Notes: generated by a model not told the origin, from the sequence alone. DNA of 64,000 nucleotides from Streptomyces sp. BA2 (GCF_009769735.1 NZ_WSRO01000002.1:2294001-2358000), one strand, 5' to 3'. Positions 8,146 through 16,877 are shown, numbered from the stretch's first letter. Numbers and translations: made by a program.

Positions 8146-9087
8146 ATGACTTCTACGTACGCTGTACTTAGTGAGGGTCTGGAGAAGCGCTACGGTGACG
8201 TCCACGCCCTGCGTGGCCTCGACCTCGCCGTCCCCGAGGGCGCCGTCTGCGGGCTGCTCGGCCCCAACGGGGCGGGCAAGACGACCGCGGTGCGCCTGCT
8301 CACCACGCTCCAGACGCCGGATGCCGGGAAGGCGCTCGTCGCGGGGCACGACGTGGTGCGGGAGGCTGCCGCGGTGCGGCGGCTCATCGGGGTGACCGGG
8401 CAGTACGCCTCCGTCGACGGGGATCTGAAGGGCCGGGAGAACCTGCGGCTCTTCGCCCGGCTGCTGCGGGCTCCGCGGGCGCGGGGCGACGAGCTGCTCG
8501 AACGGTTCGGCCTCACGGACGCGGCCGACCGTCCCGCACGCACGTACTCCGGCGGCATGCGGCGGCGGCTCGACCTCGCCGCGAGTCTTCTGGTGCGGCC
8601 GAGAGTGCTCTTCCTCGACGAGCCGACCACCGGACTCGATCCGCACAGCCGTAACGGCATCTGGGACGCCGTCAGGGAACTGGCCGCCGAGGGGACGACC
8701 GTGCTGCTGACCACGCAGTATCTGGAGGAGGCCGATCAGCTTGCCGACGAGGTCGTCCTGATCGACGGGGGGCGTGCCGCGCATCGCGGCACGCCTGCCT
8801 CGCTGAAGGCGCAGATCGGGAGTTACGTCGAGGTGGTGCTCCCGCTGGACTCGGCCGAGCAGGCGCTGGCCGGTGCCGCGGTCGTTCTGGATCAGCTCAC
8901 CGGGGGTGAGCCGGTCCTCGATGCCGAGCGGCGTACCGCCGGGGTTGTCGCCCTGGACCCGGATCTCACGCTTCCGCGTGTCGTACGGGAGCTTGATGCT
9001 GCCGGGGTGCCTGTTGTGGACGCGACGCTTCGGGCGCCGACTTTGGACGAGGTTTTTCTGCGGCTCGTCGCCGCTCGCGTTTCCTAG
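8146..9087 (+). CDS. ABC exporter ATP-binding subunit, DrrA type
   Basis: This 313-residue ATPase carries Walker A GPNGAGKTT, Q-loop GQYASVDG, signature YSGGMRRRLDLA, Walker B VLFLDEPTTGLDP and the switch region LLTTQYLEEADQ, all in the arrangement of daunorubicin-resistance (DrrA) ATPases. The C-terminal extension of about 90 residues is also typical. The ATG at 8146 is used here; a GTG at 8128 is possible but falls inside the spacer next to operator 1. Codons 4-9 lie inside operator copy 2. The membrane partner follows at 9173. It probably powers efflux of a hydrophobic compound. Confidence 0.92.
   Translation: MTSTYAVLSEGLEKRYGDVHALRGLDLAVPEGAVCGLLGPNGAGKTTAVRLLTTLQTPDAGKALVAGHDVVREAAAVRRLIGVTGQYASVDGDLKGRENLRLFARLLRAPRARGDELLERFGLTDAADRPARTYSGGMRRRLDLAASLLVRPRVLFLDEPTTGLDPHSRNGIWDAVRELAAEGTTVLLTTQYLEEADQLADEVVLIDGGRAAHRGTPASLKAQIGSYVEVVLPLDSAEQALAGAAVVLDQLTGGEPVLDAERRTAGVVALDPDLTLPRVVRELDAAGVPVVDATLRAPTLDEVFLRLVAARVS
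8154..8170. promoter_or_regulatory. Operator copy 2, inside the ATPase coding sequence
   Basis: TACGTAC-GCT-GTACTTA repeats the first operator in inverse orientation with one arm mismatch. It spans codons 3-9 of the exporter ATPase, so the regulator would bind over the translation start and the first codons. Confidence 0.65.
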
Positions 9088-9088
9088 A

Positions 9089-9111
9089 CCGCCGCTTCGC
9101 GGCGGGTTTTT
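9089..9111 (+). terminator. Intrinsic terminator-like hairpin between exporter subunits
   Basis: A perfect 7-base stem (CCGCCGC, loop TTC, GCGGCGG) is followed by G and five T residues. It starts two bases after the ATPase stop codon and lies upstream of the permease gene of the same presumed operon, so it may attenuate expression of the permease. Confidence 0.7.
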
Positions 9112-9143
9112 CCCGCCCACCCGCCCGATTGCCCCGTAGCGAG
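9109..9143. repeat. Dispersed 35-base repeat, copy 1
   Basis: The segment beginning TTTCCCGCCCACCCGCCCGA and ending in AGCGAG matches the reverse complement of 16805-16839 at 34 of 35 positions. It directly abuts the terminator hairpin in the exporter operon. Two copies sharing so long an exact match outside homologous genes suggest a dispersed intergenic element. Confidence 0.75.
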
Positions 9144-9172
9144 CGGGTGGGGTCTACCCATGGAGTTCCCCC

Positions 9173-9955
9173 TTGAGCGCCATCCTCTACGACGGCTCCG
9201 CCGTCCTCAGCCGGCATCTGCAGCGCATCAAGCACGCGCCCGCCATCCTCGTCATGACGCAGACGATGCCCATCGTCTTCCTGCTCTTCTTCGGCTACGT
9301 CTTCGGCAGCGCCCTCGCCATGCCCGGCGCCGACTACCGCGCCTTCCTCGTCCCGGGCATGCTCGTCGCGACCGCCGCGAACGGCATCATGACCGGCATG
9401 TTCACCGCCGCCCAGGACTCCCACCGGGGCGTCATGGACCGCTTCCGTACGATGCCCATGAGCCGCTCCGCCGTGCCGCTCGGGCAGGCCGTCGCCGATC
9501 TGCTGACCACCGCCGTGGGGCTCGTGCCGCTGATGCTCGTCGGGCTCGCGATGGGGTGGCGGATCGAGGGCGGCCCGCTCCAAGCCCTGGGCGCCTTCGG
9601 CCTGTTGATGCTCTTCCGGTTCGCGACGACCTGGGTCGGCATCCTGTTCGGGCTCGTTTCGCAGAGCGAGGAGGCGGCGGGACAGCTGGGCAGTGCGACG
9701 TTCATGCTGCCGCTGCTCTCGAACGCGTACATCCCCACCGACGGGCTTCCCGGGTGGCTGCGCACCATCGCCGAGTGGAACCCGATCAGCGGGGTCGCCA
9801 CGGCGGTGCGTGACCTGTGCGGCGACGCGCCCGTGCCGACGGACGCCGCCTGGCCGGTGGCGCACCCCGTGGCCGGGGCGATCCTCTGGTCGCTCGTGCT
9901 GCTCGCCGTGTGCGTGCCGCTCGCCGTCCGCCGGTACACGCACGGAGGACGGTGA
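9173..9955 (+). CDS. ABC-2 type exporter permease, DrrB type
   Basis: The 260-residue protein has about six membrane segments and the ABC-2 signature region (SHRGVMDRFRTMPMSRSAVPLGQ, ADLLTTAVGLVPLMLVG). The last helix is followed by a short basic tail. The start is a TTG at 9173, with GGAG at 9162-9165 giving a good spacing; no ATG or GTG fits. It pairs with the DrrA-type ATPase upstream, but a terminator and a dispersed repeat separate the two genes. It forms the channel of a drug or lipid exporter in the cytoplasmic membrane. Confidence 0.9.
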   Translation: MSAILYDGSAVLSRHLQRIKHAPAILVMTQTMPIVFLLFFGYVFGSALAMPGADYRAFLVPGMLVATAANGIMTGMFTAAQDSHRGVMDRFRTMPMSRSAVPLGQAVADLLTTAVGLVPLMLVGLAMGWRIEGGPLQALGAFGLLMLFRFATTWVGILFGLVSQSEEAAGQLGSATFMLPLLSNAYIPTDGLPGWLRTIAEWNPISGVATAVRDLCGDAPVPTDAAWPVAHPVAGAILWSLVLLAVCVPLAVRRYTHGGR

Positions 9956-9970
9956 GCGGAGGGCCGCGCC

Positions 9971-11698
9971 TTACTTCTGAGGTGCGAGCTCGGGTCCCAG
10001 CGAGGAGAACTTCTCCTGGGACACCACACGCTTCGGCGGCCAGGTGATGTTCGACGGCGGCCACTTCTGGCCCGTCTTCTTGAGGAACCACGCCGGTGGT
10101 TCGTACATCGGCGGCTCATAGCCGTCCGGCAGCGCGGTCTTCCAACTGACGTCCTTCGTACGCTCCTTGAACTCGTCCTTGACCGCCTTCAGGCGCTCGG
10201 GCTGCGTGATCAGGTCGACCGCGGTCGCCGCGAGGTACTTCGCCGCCGCGATCACCGCGGCCTGGCCGGGAGCCGCCGCCGCGCAGGCGGCGGTGGACCA
10301 GGTGTGCATCTTGGTGCCGATGGGAGCGAGGGCGGCGCCCATCGAGACGGTGGGGACGTTCCAGCTGATGTCGGCGACGTCCGTCGAGCCGCCGCCCATG
10401 AACACCGGGTTGGGCGGGGTCAGTTCACCGATCTTGTCGTGCATGCCCTTCTGCGGCAGACCGAGGGACTCCTGGAGCTCCTTGGCCAACTCATGGGCCT
10501 CGGAGGGGAATCGGGGCGGGCCTATCTCCCGCATGTTCGCGTGCAGGAGTTCGGCGAAGGCCTTGGCCGGGAGCTGGTTCCAGCAGGCCGAGGTGACGCG
10601 GTGGCGGACGGTCGTCTGTGACGCCTTGGCCGCTGCCTCGGAGACCGCGATCACCTTGTCCAGGAGGACCTGGACACGGGCGGGGCTCCCTTCGCGTACG
10701 TAGTACGAGATCTCGGCGATCTCCGGGGTGACGTTCGGGATGTCACCGCCGTTGTTGATCACCCAGTGCAGTCGGCCGCTCGGCGCGAGGTTCTCCTCGC
10801 GCAGGAACTCCGACATCGTCGCCATCATCACGGCGGCGTCGAGCGCGGACTTGTTGCCGAGCGGGGTGCCGCCGTGGCCTGCCACACCGAGGAAGGTGAA
10901 GGTGACGGCGGTCATCGCCGTGGTGGAGCCCCAGCCGGTCGCGTTGGCCGTCGAGGGGTGCCAGTCGAGGAACGCGTCGAGCCCGTCGTACACGCCCTTG
11001 CTGACGGCGTACGTCTTGCCGATCAGCGCTTCCTCGGCCGTGGAGCCGAAGAACTTCACGGTGACGGGGAGCTTGTGCTTCTTGGCGGCCTGGGCCACGG
11101 CCGCCGCGGCGGCCGCTGCCGCCGTGCCGAGCGCGCTGTGGCCGCAGCCGTGGCCGGGGCCGTAGCTGGGCGCGAAGGGGTCGTGGATGTACTCGCGCGG
11201 ATCGTGGTGGCCCACGCCCTTGTTCTGCGAGAGGCCGGGCAGCGCGTCGTACTCGCCGCTGAAGCCGAGGACCGGGCCGCCCTTGGCGTGCGTGAACGTC
11301 GCGGTGAACGCCGTCGGGAAGCCCGCGGTGCCGAACTTCACGTCGAATCCGGCCTGTTCGAGGAAATCGGCCTCGGCGATGGAGGACTTCCACTCGCGCA
11401 GGGACAGCTCGGCGTTGTCCCAGATCTCGGCGTTCAGGCCGGTGATCCGGTCGTCGTGGGAGGTGATCCAGTCGAGCGCCGCGCGCTTGGCGGGGGTGTC
11501 GGCGGCGAGGCCCTCAGGAGCTTCGTAGGCTGCCGGGCTGTCGTCGGCGCCCGCGGCCATCGCCGGGTCCGCGTCGGCGGTCATGACGCCGGCGGTGACA
11601 CCGGCCGCGCCGAGGAGCTGCATGATGTGGCGGCGGCTCAACGCCGGGCCGCTCGCGGGGAGTGCTTCATGCTCATGCTGATCGTGCAGGTCACACAC
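9971..11698 (-). CDS. Secreted AbgB-like M20 family amidohydrolase with Tat signal
   Basis: The 575-residue protein begins at a GTG (11698) five bases after GGAGGT. An N-terminal twin-arginine signal (LSRRHIMQLLGAAGVTAG) ends near AMAAGADD, so it is exported folded. The mature part has metal-site motifs of the M20D/AbgB group: GEYDALPG, GPGHGCGHSALG, STAEEALIGKT and GGGSTDVADISWNVP. The family cleaves amide bonds, as in p-aminobenzoyl-glutamate, using two metal ions. The C-terminal tail of about 80 residues after AAAKYLAAT is extra. No partner AbgA is nearby. The true substrate is unknown. Confidence 0.85.
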   Translation of the reverse strand: MCDLHDQHEHEALPASGPALSRRHIMQLLGAAGVTAGVMTADADPAMAAGADDSPAAYEAPEGLAADTPAKRAALDWITSHDDRITGLNAEIWDNAELSLREWKSSIAEADFLEQAGFDVKFGTAGFPTAFTATFTHAKGGPVLGFSGEYDALPGLSQNKGVGHHDPREYIHDPFAPSYGPGHGCGHSALGTAAAAAAAAVAQAAKKHKLPVTVKFFGSTAEEALIGKTYAVSKGVYDGLDAFLDWHPSTANATGWGSTTAMTAVTFTFLGVAGHGGTPLGNKSALDAAVMMATMSEFLREENLAPSGRLHWVINNGGDIPNVTPEIAEISYYVREGSPARVQVLLDKVIAVSEAAAKASQTTVRHRVTSACWNQLPAKAFAELLHANMREIGPPRFPSEAHELAKELQESLGLPQKGMHDKIGELTPPNPVFMGGGSTDVADISWNVPTVSMGAALAPIGTKMHTWSTAACAAAAPGQAAVIAAAKYLAATAVDLITQPERLKAVKDEFKERTKDVSWKTALPDGYEPPMYEPPAWFLKKTGQKWPPSNITWPPKRVVSQEKFSSLGPELAPQK

Positions 11699-11898
11699 GC
11701 GCACCTCCGGGGGTGAGGTTGGGTGTATCAGCCAATCGACCAGCCACATTGGGGCCGGAAAGTTGCGGCGTCAACAGGTGTGCGTGACAAGGGTGTTACT
11801 CGGGGTGCTTGATGAGTGACGTGTGCGGAGTGGGAAGGGGCGGGTGGGTGGGAGCAAATCCGCCGCTGAGCGGCGGCCGAACCCCCGACCACCCGTGG

Positions 11899-12165
11899 TC
11901 AGCGACCCCCAAAGAGCGACCGACGCAGCCTGCGCAAGGGAGCGAAGAGGGAAACCCTCCGCACACGTGCACCGCGGCCACTGTGGTCATGCGCGCCCCG
12001 TGAGGTCAGCTCACGCATCAGCAACGTCGCTTCCGCCGTCTCACGCTGCGGAACGGCGGGGCCGCCCAGCACTGCGAGATGGCGGTCGAGACGCGAGCTG
12101 GTCGCGCTGCTCCCGCAGGTGATCGCAGGGACACGCGCCCTGCTGCGCACCGTTATCTGTTCCAT
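11899..12165 (-). CDS. Small conserved hypothetical protein (88 aa)
   Basis: The reading frame starts at an ATG (12165) preceded at proper distance by GGGGAG. The product begins MEQITVRSRARVPAITCG, contains a polar middle part with LDRHLAVLGGPAVP and ETAEATLLMRELTSR, and ends with a basic, arginine-rich tail (APLRRLRRSLFGGR). I recall similar small proteins in other Streptomyces but know no function. It has no membrane segment or signal. The lone cysteine and the basic tail hint at nucleic-acid or membrane-surface contact. It stands alone between two other minus-strand genes. Confidence 0.55.
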   Translation of the reverse strand: MEQITVRSRARVPAITCGSSATSSRLDRHLAVLGGPAVPQRETAEATLLMRELTSRGAHDHSGRGARVRRVSLFAPLRRLRRSLFGGR

Positions 12166-12281
12166 GTCACTCCCCACCCGTACGAGGGCACCCGGCCCAG
12201 GGCAGGTTAACCCTATCGCCCCGCCACGACACTCGTGTATCCCGGTCACAGGATTCACCTACCCCGTAAGGAGGTTGACGA

Positions 12282-13085
12282 TTACTCTCCGAATACAACT
12301 GATTCCAGGGCGAGTTGGACAAGAGGGGCAGAAGTGGGCCTCTCTGAGCCACCGTCGGGTTCGACGGTCACGGCCAGTGACGCGGCGGACGCGCTCAGGC
12401 CCGTGGCGATCACGGGCGTTTCGCCGTCGAGCAGGCCCAGGGAACGGGGCGCCGAGGCGGGCCGCAGCAGCCACAGTTGGTGCGCACGGCCCTCGGGCGG
12501 CGCCGCGAGCCCCGTGACGCTCACCACGGCGCGCCGCCTGGACTCCGACGCCACGACGTTGATGCCGCGCCCCCAAGTTTCCCTCTCCCCGCTCGCGCGG
12601 GCGTCCGGAGCGGCCAGGACGTGGGCGATCTCACGTGCTTCGGCGCGCTCTCGCTCCAGTCGGCCGTCGGAACGGGCCAGCTGGACGGCGAGGATCGCGC
12701 ACGCGGTCATCGCGAGGGCGGTGAAGGCGCCGACGAGGCCGACGGGAACGCCGACGGGAACAAGGAGCGCGCGGGTGCGAGGGGGCGCGCTCGGAGCGAC
12801 GGGCGCCCGCTGGGGCGGCTCCTGTTCCGTCGCGCGTACGGCGTTCAGCACCCGCTCGCGCAGGGCGGGCGGAGGAGGGGCCGCCGTCGCTCCCGCCAGA
12901 CGTACCGTGCCCTCGCCCAGCTCCCTGGTCTCCGTACGGCAGCGTGCGCAGCGGGCCAGATGCCGTTCGAAGCGGCGCAGTTCGCGGGGGTCGAGGGCGT
13001 CCAGGGCGTAGGGGACGGCCAGGGAGTGGACGCGTCGCCAGGGCCGCGGTCGCCCGGCGGCGACCCTCTCGAAGCCCCCGCTCAT
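12282..13085 (-). CDS. RskA-type zinc anti-sigma factor, membrane anchored
   Basis: The 267-residue protein has an N-terminal anti-sigma zinc-binding region (HSLAVPYALDALDPRELRRF, then RHLARCARC), a transmembrane helix around VGAFTALAMTACAILAV, and an extracytoplasmic RskA domain containing GRAHQLWLLRP and SLAVTVEPDGGSERPT. It starts at an ATG overlapping the sigma factor stop (ATGA), so the two are translationally coupled. By family rule it holds the cognate sigma factor at the membrane until proteolysis releases it. It ends at a TAA (12282). Confidence 0.9.
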   Translation of the reverse strand: MSGGFERVAAGRPRPWRRVHSLAVPYALDALDPRELRRFERHLARCARCRTETRELGEGTVRLAGATAAPPPPALRERVLNAVRATEQEPPQRAPVAPSAPPRTRALLVPVGVPVGLVGAFTALAMTACAILAVQLARSDGRLERERAEAREIAHVLAAPDARASGERETWGRGINVVASESRRRAVVSVTGLAAPPEGRAHQLWLLRPASAPRSLGLLDGETPVIATGLSASAASLAVTVEPDGGSERPTSAPLVQLALESVVFGE

Positions 13086-13624
13086 GTCGCGGCGCCCAGG
13101 CAGTCGCGCAGCCGCAGCAGTCCGTCCCGCATCCGCGTCTTGACGGTGCCGAGGGGCACGGAGAGGCGCCGGGCCACTTCCCGGTACGTATAGCCGTCGT
13201 AGTAGGCGAGCGTGACGGCCTGGCGCTGGAGGTCGGTGAGGCGCCGGAGGCAGCGGCGCACCCATTCGCGCTCCAGGCTGCCCTCGACCGCCTCGGCGAC
13301 CTGGTCGAAGGCGGGTCCTTCGCCCCGCTCGGCCACGCGCCGCTCGCGGTCGCTCGCCGCACGGGCGCTGCGTACCCGGTCGACCGCCCTGCGGTGGGCG
13401 AGCGTGAGGATCCAGGCGAGGGCGCTGCCGCGCGCCGGATCGAACCGGGCCGCCGTCCGCCAGAGTTCGAGCAGCACCTCCTGGACCACTTCCTCGGACT
13501 GTGCCGGGTCGCGGAGCACCCGGCGGACCATGCCGTAGACCGGCCCGGAGACCAGGCCGTACAGCTTCTCGAAGGCCCGCTGATCGCCCTCGGCGATCAG
13601 TGGCAGCAGCTCGTCGGGCTCCAT
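13082..13624 (-). CDS. ECF sigma factor, SigK-like
   Basis: The protein has 180 residues from the ATG at 13624. Region 2 includes AFEKLYGLVSGPVYGMVRRVL and EEVVQEVLLELWRTAARFD; region 4 includes LTDLQRQAVTLAYYDGYTYREVARRL and PLGTVKTRMRDGLLRLRDCL. It is followed with a 4-base overlap by the RskA-type anti-sigma factor, the usual SigK/RskA gene pair. It is divergent from the DUF4331-TPR-NicO operon across about 208 bases, so that operon is the most obvious regulon candidate besides itself. The inducing signal is not visible. Confidence 0.92.
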   Translation of the reverse strand: MEPDELLPLIAEGDQRAFEKLYGLVSGPVYGMVRRVLRDPAQSEEVVQEVLLELWRTAARFDPARGSALAWILTLAHRRAVDRVRSARAASDRERRVAERGEGPAFDQVAEAVEGSLEREWVRRCLRRLTDLQRQAVTLAYYDGYTYREVARRLSVPLGTVKTRMRDGLLRLRDCLGAAT

Positions 13625-13832
13625 GCGCGTCCCTCTCCCCCTGCCCCGGCCCGGAGGCTCACGTCCTCCCGGGCCGGGTGCGTCGATGTCCGGTCGCACC
13701 GGGATTCGGGACGGGACAAGGCACCGGATTGGGAACGAGGGCAATCCGCCGGGCCCTTCGCCCCGAATGGCGTGCGTCAGGCGGCTTGCGCGCAGCGCGG
13801 GGTCGCGCGAGGAACAGTTAAGGACGGACGCG

Positions 13833-15410
13833 ATGACAGCTATCGCCAGGAGCCGAGCGGGGCGGCGCGGCAAGCGCGGCCTCGCCGCGCTCGTCTGTGG
13901 CGCGCTGGCCGCCGGGGGGCTCGCAGCCGCCGGCGTGACGGCACTGCGACCGGAGACGGCCGACGCCTCCAGCCACCGGGAGGCCCCGCTGATCTCGGGG
14001 CAGCCTCAGTACGACACCACGGACGTGTACGCGTTCGTGAGCCCGGACAAGCCCGACTCCACGACGATCGTGGCGAACTGGCTGCCTTTTGAGGAGCCCG
14101 CGGGCGGTCCCAACTTCTATCCCTTCGCCGATGACGCCCAGTACGACGTCCACATCGACAGCGACGGGGACGCGCAGGGCGACCTCCTCTACCGGTGGAC
14201 GTTCGACACGAAGACCAAGAACGGCGACACGTTCCTCTACAACACCGGGCCCGTGACGAGCCTCGACGATCCCGACCTGAACGTGACGCAGACGTACGAC
14301 CTGGAGCTGATCAAGCTCAAGGACCAGAAGGTCGTCTCGACCACGAAGGTCGCCGACGACGTGCCCGCGGCGCCGTCGCACGTCGGCAAGGCGTCCATGC
14401 CGAACTACAAGAAGCTGCGTGATCAGGCCGTGCGCCCGGTCAAGGGCGGGGGCTCGACGTTCGCGGGGCAGGCCGACGATCCGTTCTTCCTGGATCTACG
14501 GGTCTTCGACCTGCTGTACGGCGGTGATCTGTCGGAGGTCGGGAACGACACCCTCAAGGGCTACAACGTGAACTCCCTGGCCCTTCAGGTGCCGACCGCC
14601 CGGCTACGGCAGTCGGAGAAGCAGCCCACCGTCGGCATCTGGTCGACGACGCAGCGCAAGAACGCCAACGGCAAGTGGGCCCAGGTGTCGCGCCTCGGCA
14701 ATCCGCTGGTCAACGAACTGGTCGTGCCGCAGAAGGACAAGGACAAGTTCAACGCGTCCTCGCCCTGGAACGACGCGGACTTCCTGAAGTACGTGACCAA
14801 GCCGGAGCTGCCGAAGCTCCTGGAGAAGATCTACAAGCTGAAGGCGCCCGCCGAGCCGCGCAACGATCTCGTGTCGGTGTTCCTGACGGGCGTGAAGGGT
14901 CTCAACCAGCCGCCGGGCGTCCGGCCCGCCGAGGCCCTGCGGCTCAACACATCCGTCAAGCCCGCGGATTCGCCCAAGCGGCTCGGGGTGCTCGACGGCG
15001 ACAACGCCGGGTTCCCGAACGGGCGGCGGCTCGCCGACGACGTCGTCGACATCGAGCTGCAGGCCGTCGAGGGCGAACTCACCGGAAACAAGAACGACTT
15101 GGGCGACGCGGTGGACGTCAACGACCAGGAGTTCGGCGACACCTTCCCGTACGTGGCGCTGCCCACGTCCGGGTCCCGGGGGCCGCTGGCCAAGGGCGGC
15201 GGGGGCGGCGACAGCTCGGCGCGCGACGCGCTGGGCGGCGGCGGTGCGGTGCCCGGACGTCCGGGGTCCGACGACAGCGGTGGCGGCGACGCCACCGACG
15301 CCGTGCTGATCGCCTCCGGGGCGGCGGGAGCGGCAGGGGTGCTGCTTGTCGGACTCGGGCTCGCGTGGTGGCGCAGGCGGGCCGCCGGGGACGGCGGCCT
15401 GACCGGCTGA
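13833..15410 (+). CDS. DUF4331 secreted, membrane-anchored protein
   Basis: The 525-residue protein starts at an ATG with AAGGAC seven bases upstream. A signal sequence (LAALVCGALAAGGLAAAGVTAL) leads to the DUF4331 start SSHREAPLISGQPQYDTTDVYAF, a family hallmark. Further blocks are NWLPFEEPAGGPNFYPF, DDPFFLDLRVFDLLYGG and VNDQEFGDTFPYVALPTSG. A glycine/serine linker and a C-terminal helix (ASGAAGAAGVLLVGLGLAWW) plus RRR form a membrane anchor. The biochemical role of DUF4331 is unknown. It heads an apparent operon with a TPR protein and a NicO metal transporter, and faces the sigma/anti-sigma pair. Confidence 0.88.
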   Translation: MTAIARSRAGRRGKRGLAALVCGALAAGGLAAAGVTALRPETADASSHREAPLISGQPQYDTTDVYAFVSPDKPDSTTIVANWLPFEEPAGGPNFYPFADDAQYDVHIDSDGDAQGDLLYRWTFDTKTKNGDTFLYNTGPVTSLDDPDLNVTQTYDLELIKLKDQKVVSTTKVADDVPAAPSHVGKASMPNYKKLRDQAVRPVKGGGSTFAGQADDPFFLDLRVFDLLYGGDLSEVGNDTLKGYNVNSLALQVPTARLRQSEKQPTVGIWSTTQRKNANGKWAQVSRLGNPLVNELVVPQKDKDKFNASSPWNDADFLKYVTKPELPKLLEKIYKLKAPAEPRNDLVSVFLTGVKGLNQPPGVRPAEALRLNTSVKPADSPKRLGVLDGDNAGFPNGRRLADDVVDIELQAVEGELTGNKNDLGDAVDVNDQEFGDTFPYVALPTSGSRGPLAKGGGGGDSSARDALGGGGAVPGRPGSDDSGGGDATDAVLIASGAAGAAGVLLVGLGLAWWRRRAAGDGGLTG

Positions 15411-15509
15411 GTTCCTCACCCCCGTTGACCGGCGCGGCCCGCAACCATCCCCCTGCGGGCCGCGCCCTCTCCCTCCTCCTACGGAAGCTTCGGAAGGTCC
15501 AGTGATCCA

Positions 15510-16877
15510 GTGATGGCAGTACCCGCATTACCTCGTCCTGGCGGTCGGTCCGTGGTGGCGGCTGTCGTTCTCGCGCTCGCGATCACCGGGGGTGCCGTGG
15601 TGACCGGCGGTGAGAGCGGGCAGGACCGGCCGCCTCCGTCGTCCGTAGCCGTGGCGCCGGGTGCTCTGCGGGGCGGTGACCTGGATCGTGGCGTCGAGGC
15701 GCTGCAGGCTCATCTGCGGGACCAGCCAAGGGACTTCGGGGCGTGGGCTTCGCTGGGGGCGGCCTATGTCGAGCAGGCCCGCACCCGGGGTGACCCGTCG
15801 CGGTACCGCGAGGCGGAACGCGCTCTCGGCCGGTCCCTGGAGCTGCGGCCCCGCAACGACGCGGGGCTCGCGGGACGGGCGGCGCTGGCCGCCGCCCGCC
15901 ATGACTTCGCCGGGGCGCTGCGCCACGCGGAGGCCGCGCTCGACGTGAACCCTTACAGCGAGGGCGCGTTGGCGTCGCGGATCGACGCGCTGGTCGAGCT
16001 CGGGCGGTACGGGGCGGCGGCGCGGGCCGCGGACGAGGCGGACGCGCGGCGGCCCGGGGTGCCGGTGTTCACGCGGTACGCGTATGTGCGGGAGCTCCGT
16101 GGCGATGTGGCGGGGGCCCGGCGGGCGCTGACGCAGGCCGTGGGGCCGGGGTCCGGCGACGCGGACGTCGCGTACGTCGCCACCGCGCTGGGGGAGCTCG
16201 CCTGGCGGCAGGGCCGGTACGGGGAGGCGCTGAAGCAGTGCGGGAAGGCGCTGCGGGCGGACGCCTCCTATCTTCCGGCGCTGGAGTGCAGGGCTCGGGC
16301 GTGGGCCGGGCAGGGCGATGCGGGGCGTGCGATACGGGGGCTGCGGGAGGTGGTGGCGCGGGCGCCGCTGCCGGGACCGTTGGTCGCGCTGGGCGAGTTG
16401 TACGAGGCGCGGGGCGAGCGGGGTGACGCGGCGAGGGCCCGGGAGCAGTACGCGCTGGTGTCCGCGTGGGTGTCGCTGGCTCGGGCGAACGGGGTGAACG
16501 CGGACCTGGACGCGGCGATCGCGTTGACGGATCACGGGACCCGGGAGGAGCGGAAGGAGGCGCTGCGGGCGGCGGAGGCGGAGTGGGGACGGCGCCACAC
16601 GGTCCACACGGCGGACGCACTGGCCTGGGCCCTGCACGTCAACGGCCGCTCACGGGAAGCCCTCCCGTACACCCGCCGGGCCACGGCCACGGGTTTCCGC
16701 GAGGCGTCGATCCTGCGCCACCGAGGCGTGATCGAGGGGGCGACGGGCGACGCGGACGCAGCCCGCCGCTGGAAGTCGGCGGCGAGGGACTTGAACCCGG
16801 GGTTCTCGCTGCGGGGCAATCGGGCGGGTGGGCGGGAAAGGCCCGTTCGGGCGACAAGCACTGCGGGGCACCCATGA
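15510..16877 (+). CDS. Exported or membrane TPR-repeat protein
   Basis: This protein of about 454 residues has an N-terminal hydrophobic stretch (SVVAAVVLALAITGGAVVTG) and then a chain of tetratricopeptide repeats, for example WASLGAAYVEQARTRGD, AERALGRSLELRPRNDAG, AALAAARHDFAGALRHAEAALDVNP and LAWALHVNGRSREALPY. Such repeats are protein-docking scaffolds. Start codons GTG 15510 and ATG 15513 are adjacent. Codon 6 from the ATG is TTA (15528), which in Streptomyces needs the bldA tRNA. The C-terminus runs through the dispersed repeat at 16805-16839 and overlaps the NicO start by ATGA. It sits between the DUF4331 and NicO genes. Confidence 0.85.
   Translation: MMAVPALPRPGGRSVVAAVVLALAITGGAVVTGGESGQDRPPPSSVAVAPGALRGGDLDRGVEALQAHLRDQPRDFGAWASLGAAYVEQARTRGDPSRYREAERALGRSLELRPRNDAGLAGRAALAAARHDFAGALRHAEAALDVNPYSEGALASRIDALVELGRYGAAARAADEADARRPGVPVFTRYAYVRELRGDVAGARRALTQAVGPGSGDADVAYVATALGELAWRQGRYGEALKQCGKALRADASYLPALECRARAWAGQGDAGRAIRGLREVVARAPLPGPLVALGELYEARGERGDAARAREQYALVSAWVSLARANGVNADLDAAIALTDHGTREERKEALRAAEAEWGRRHTVHTADALAWALHVNGRSREALPYTRRATATGFREASILRHRGVIEGATGDADAARRWKSAARDLNPGFSLRGNRAGGRERPVRATSTAGHP
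16805..16839. repeat. Dispersed 35-base repeat, copy 2, inside the TPR gene's 3' end
   Basis: This is the inverted match (34 of 35) to 9109-9143. Here the element is translated as part of the last 25 codons of the TPR protein, giving the atypical tail LRGNRAGGRER, instead of lying between genes. Confidence 0.75.

Noticed and set aside
11830..11900. A third copy of the dispersed repeat near CCGCCGCTGAGCGGCGG
   Set aside because: The hairpin and a GGGTGGGTGGG run are similar in style, but there is no extended match to the 35-base element.
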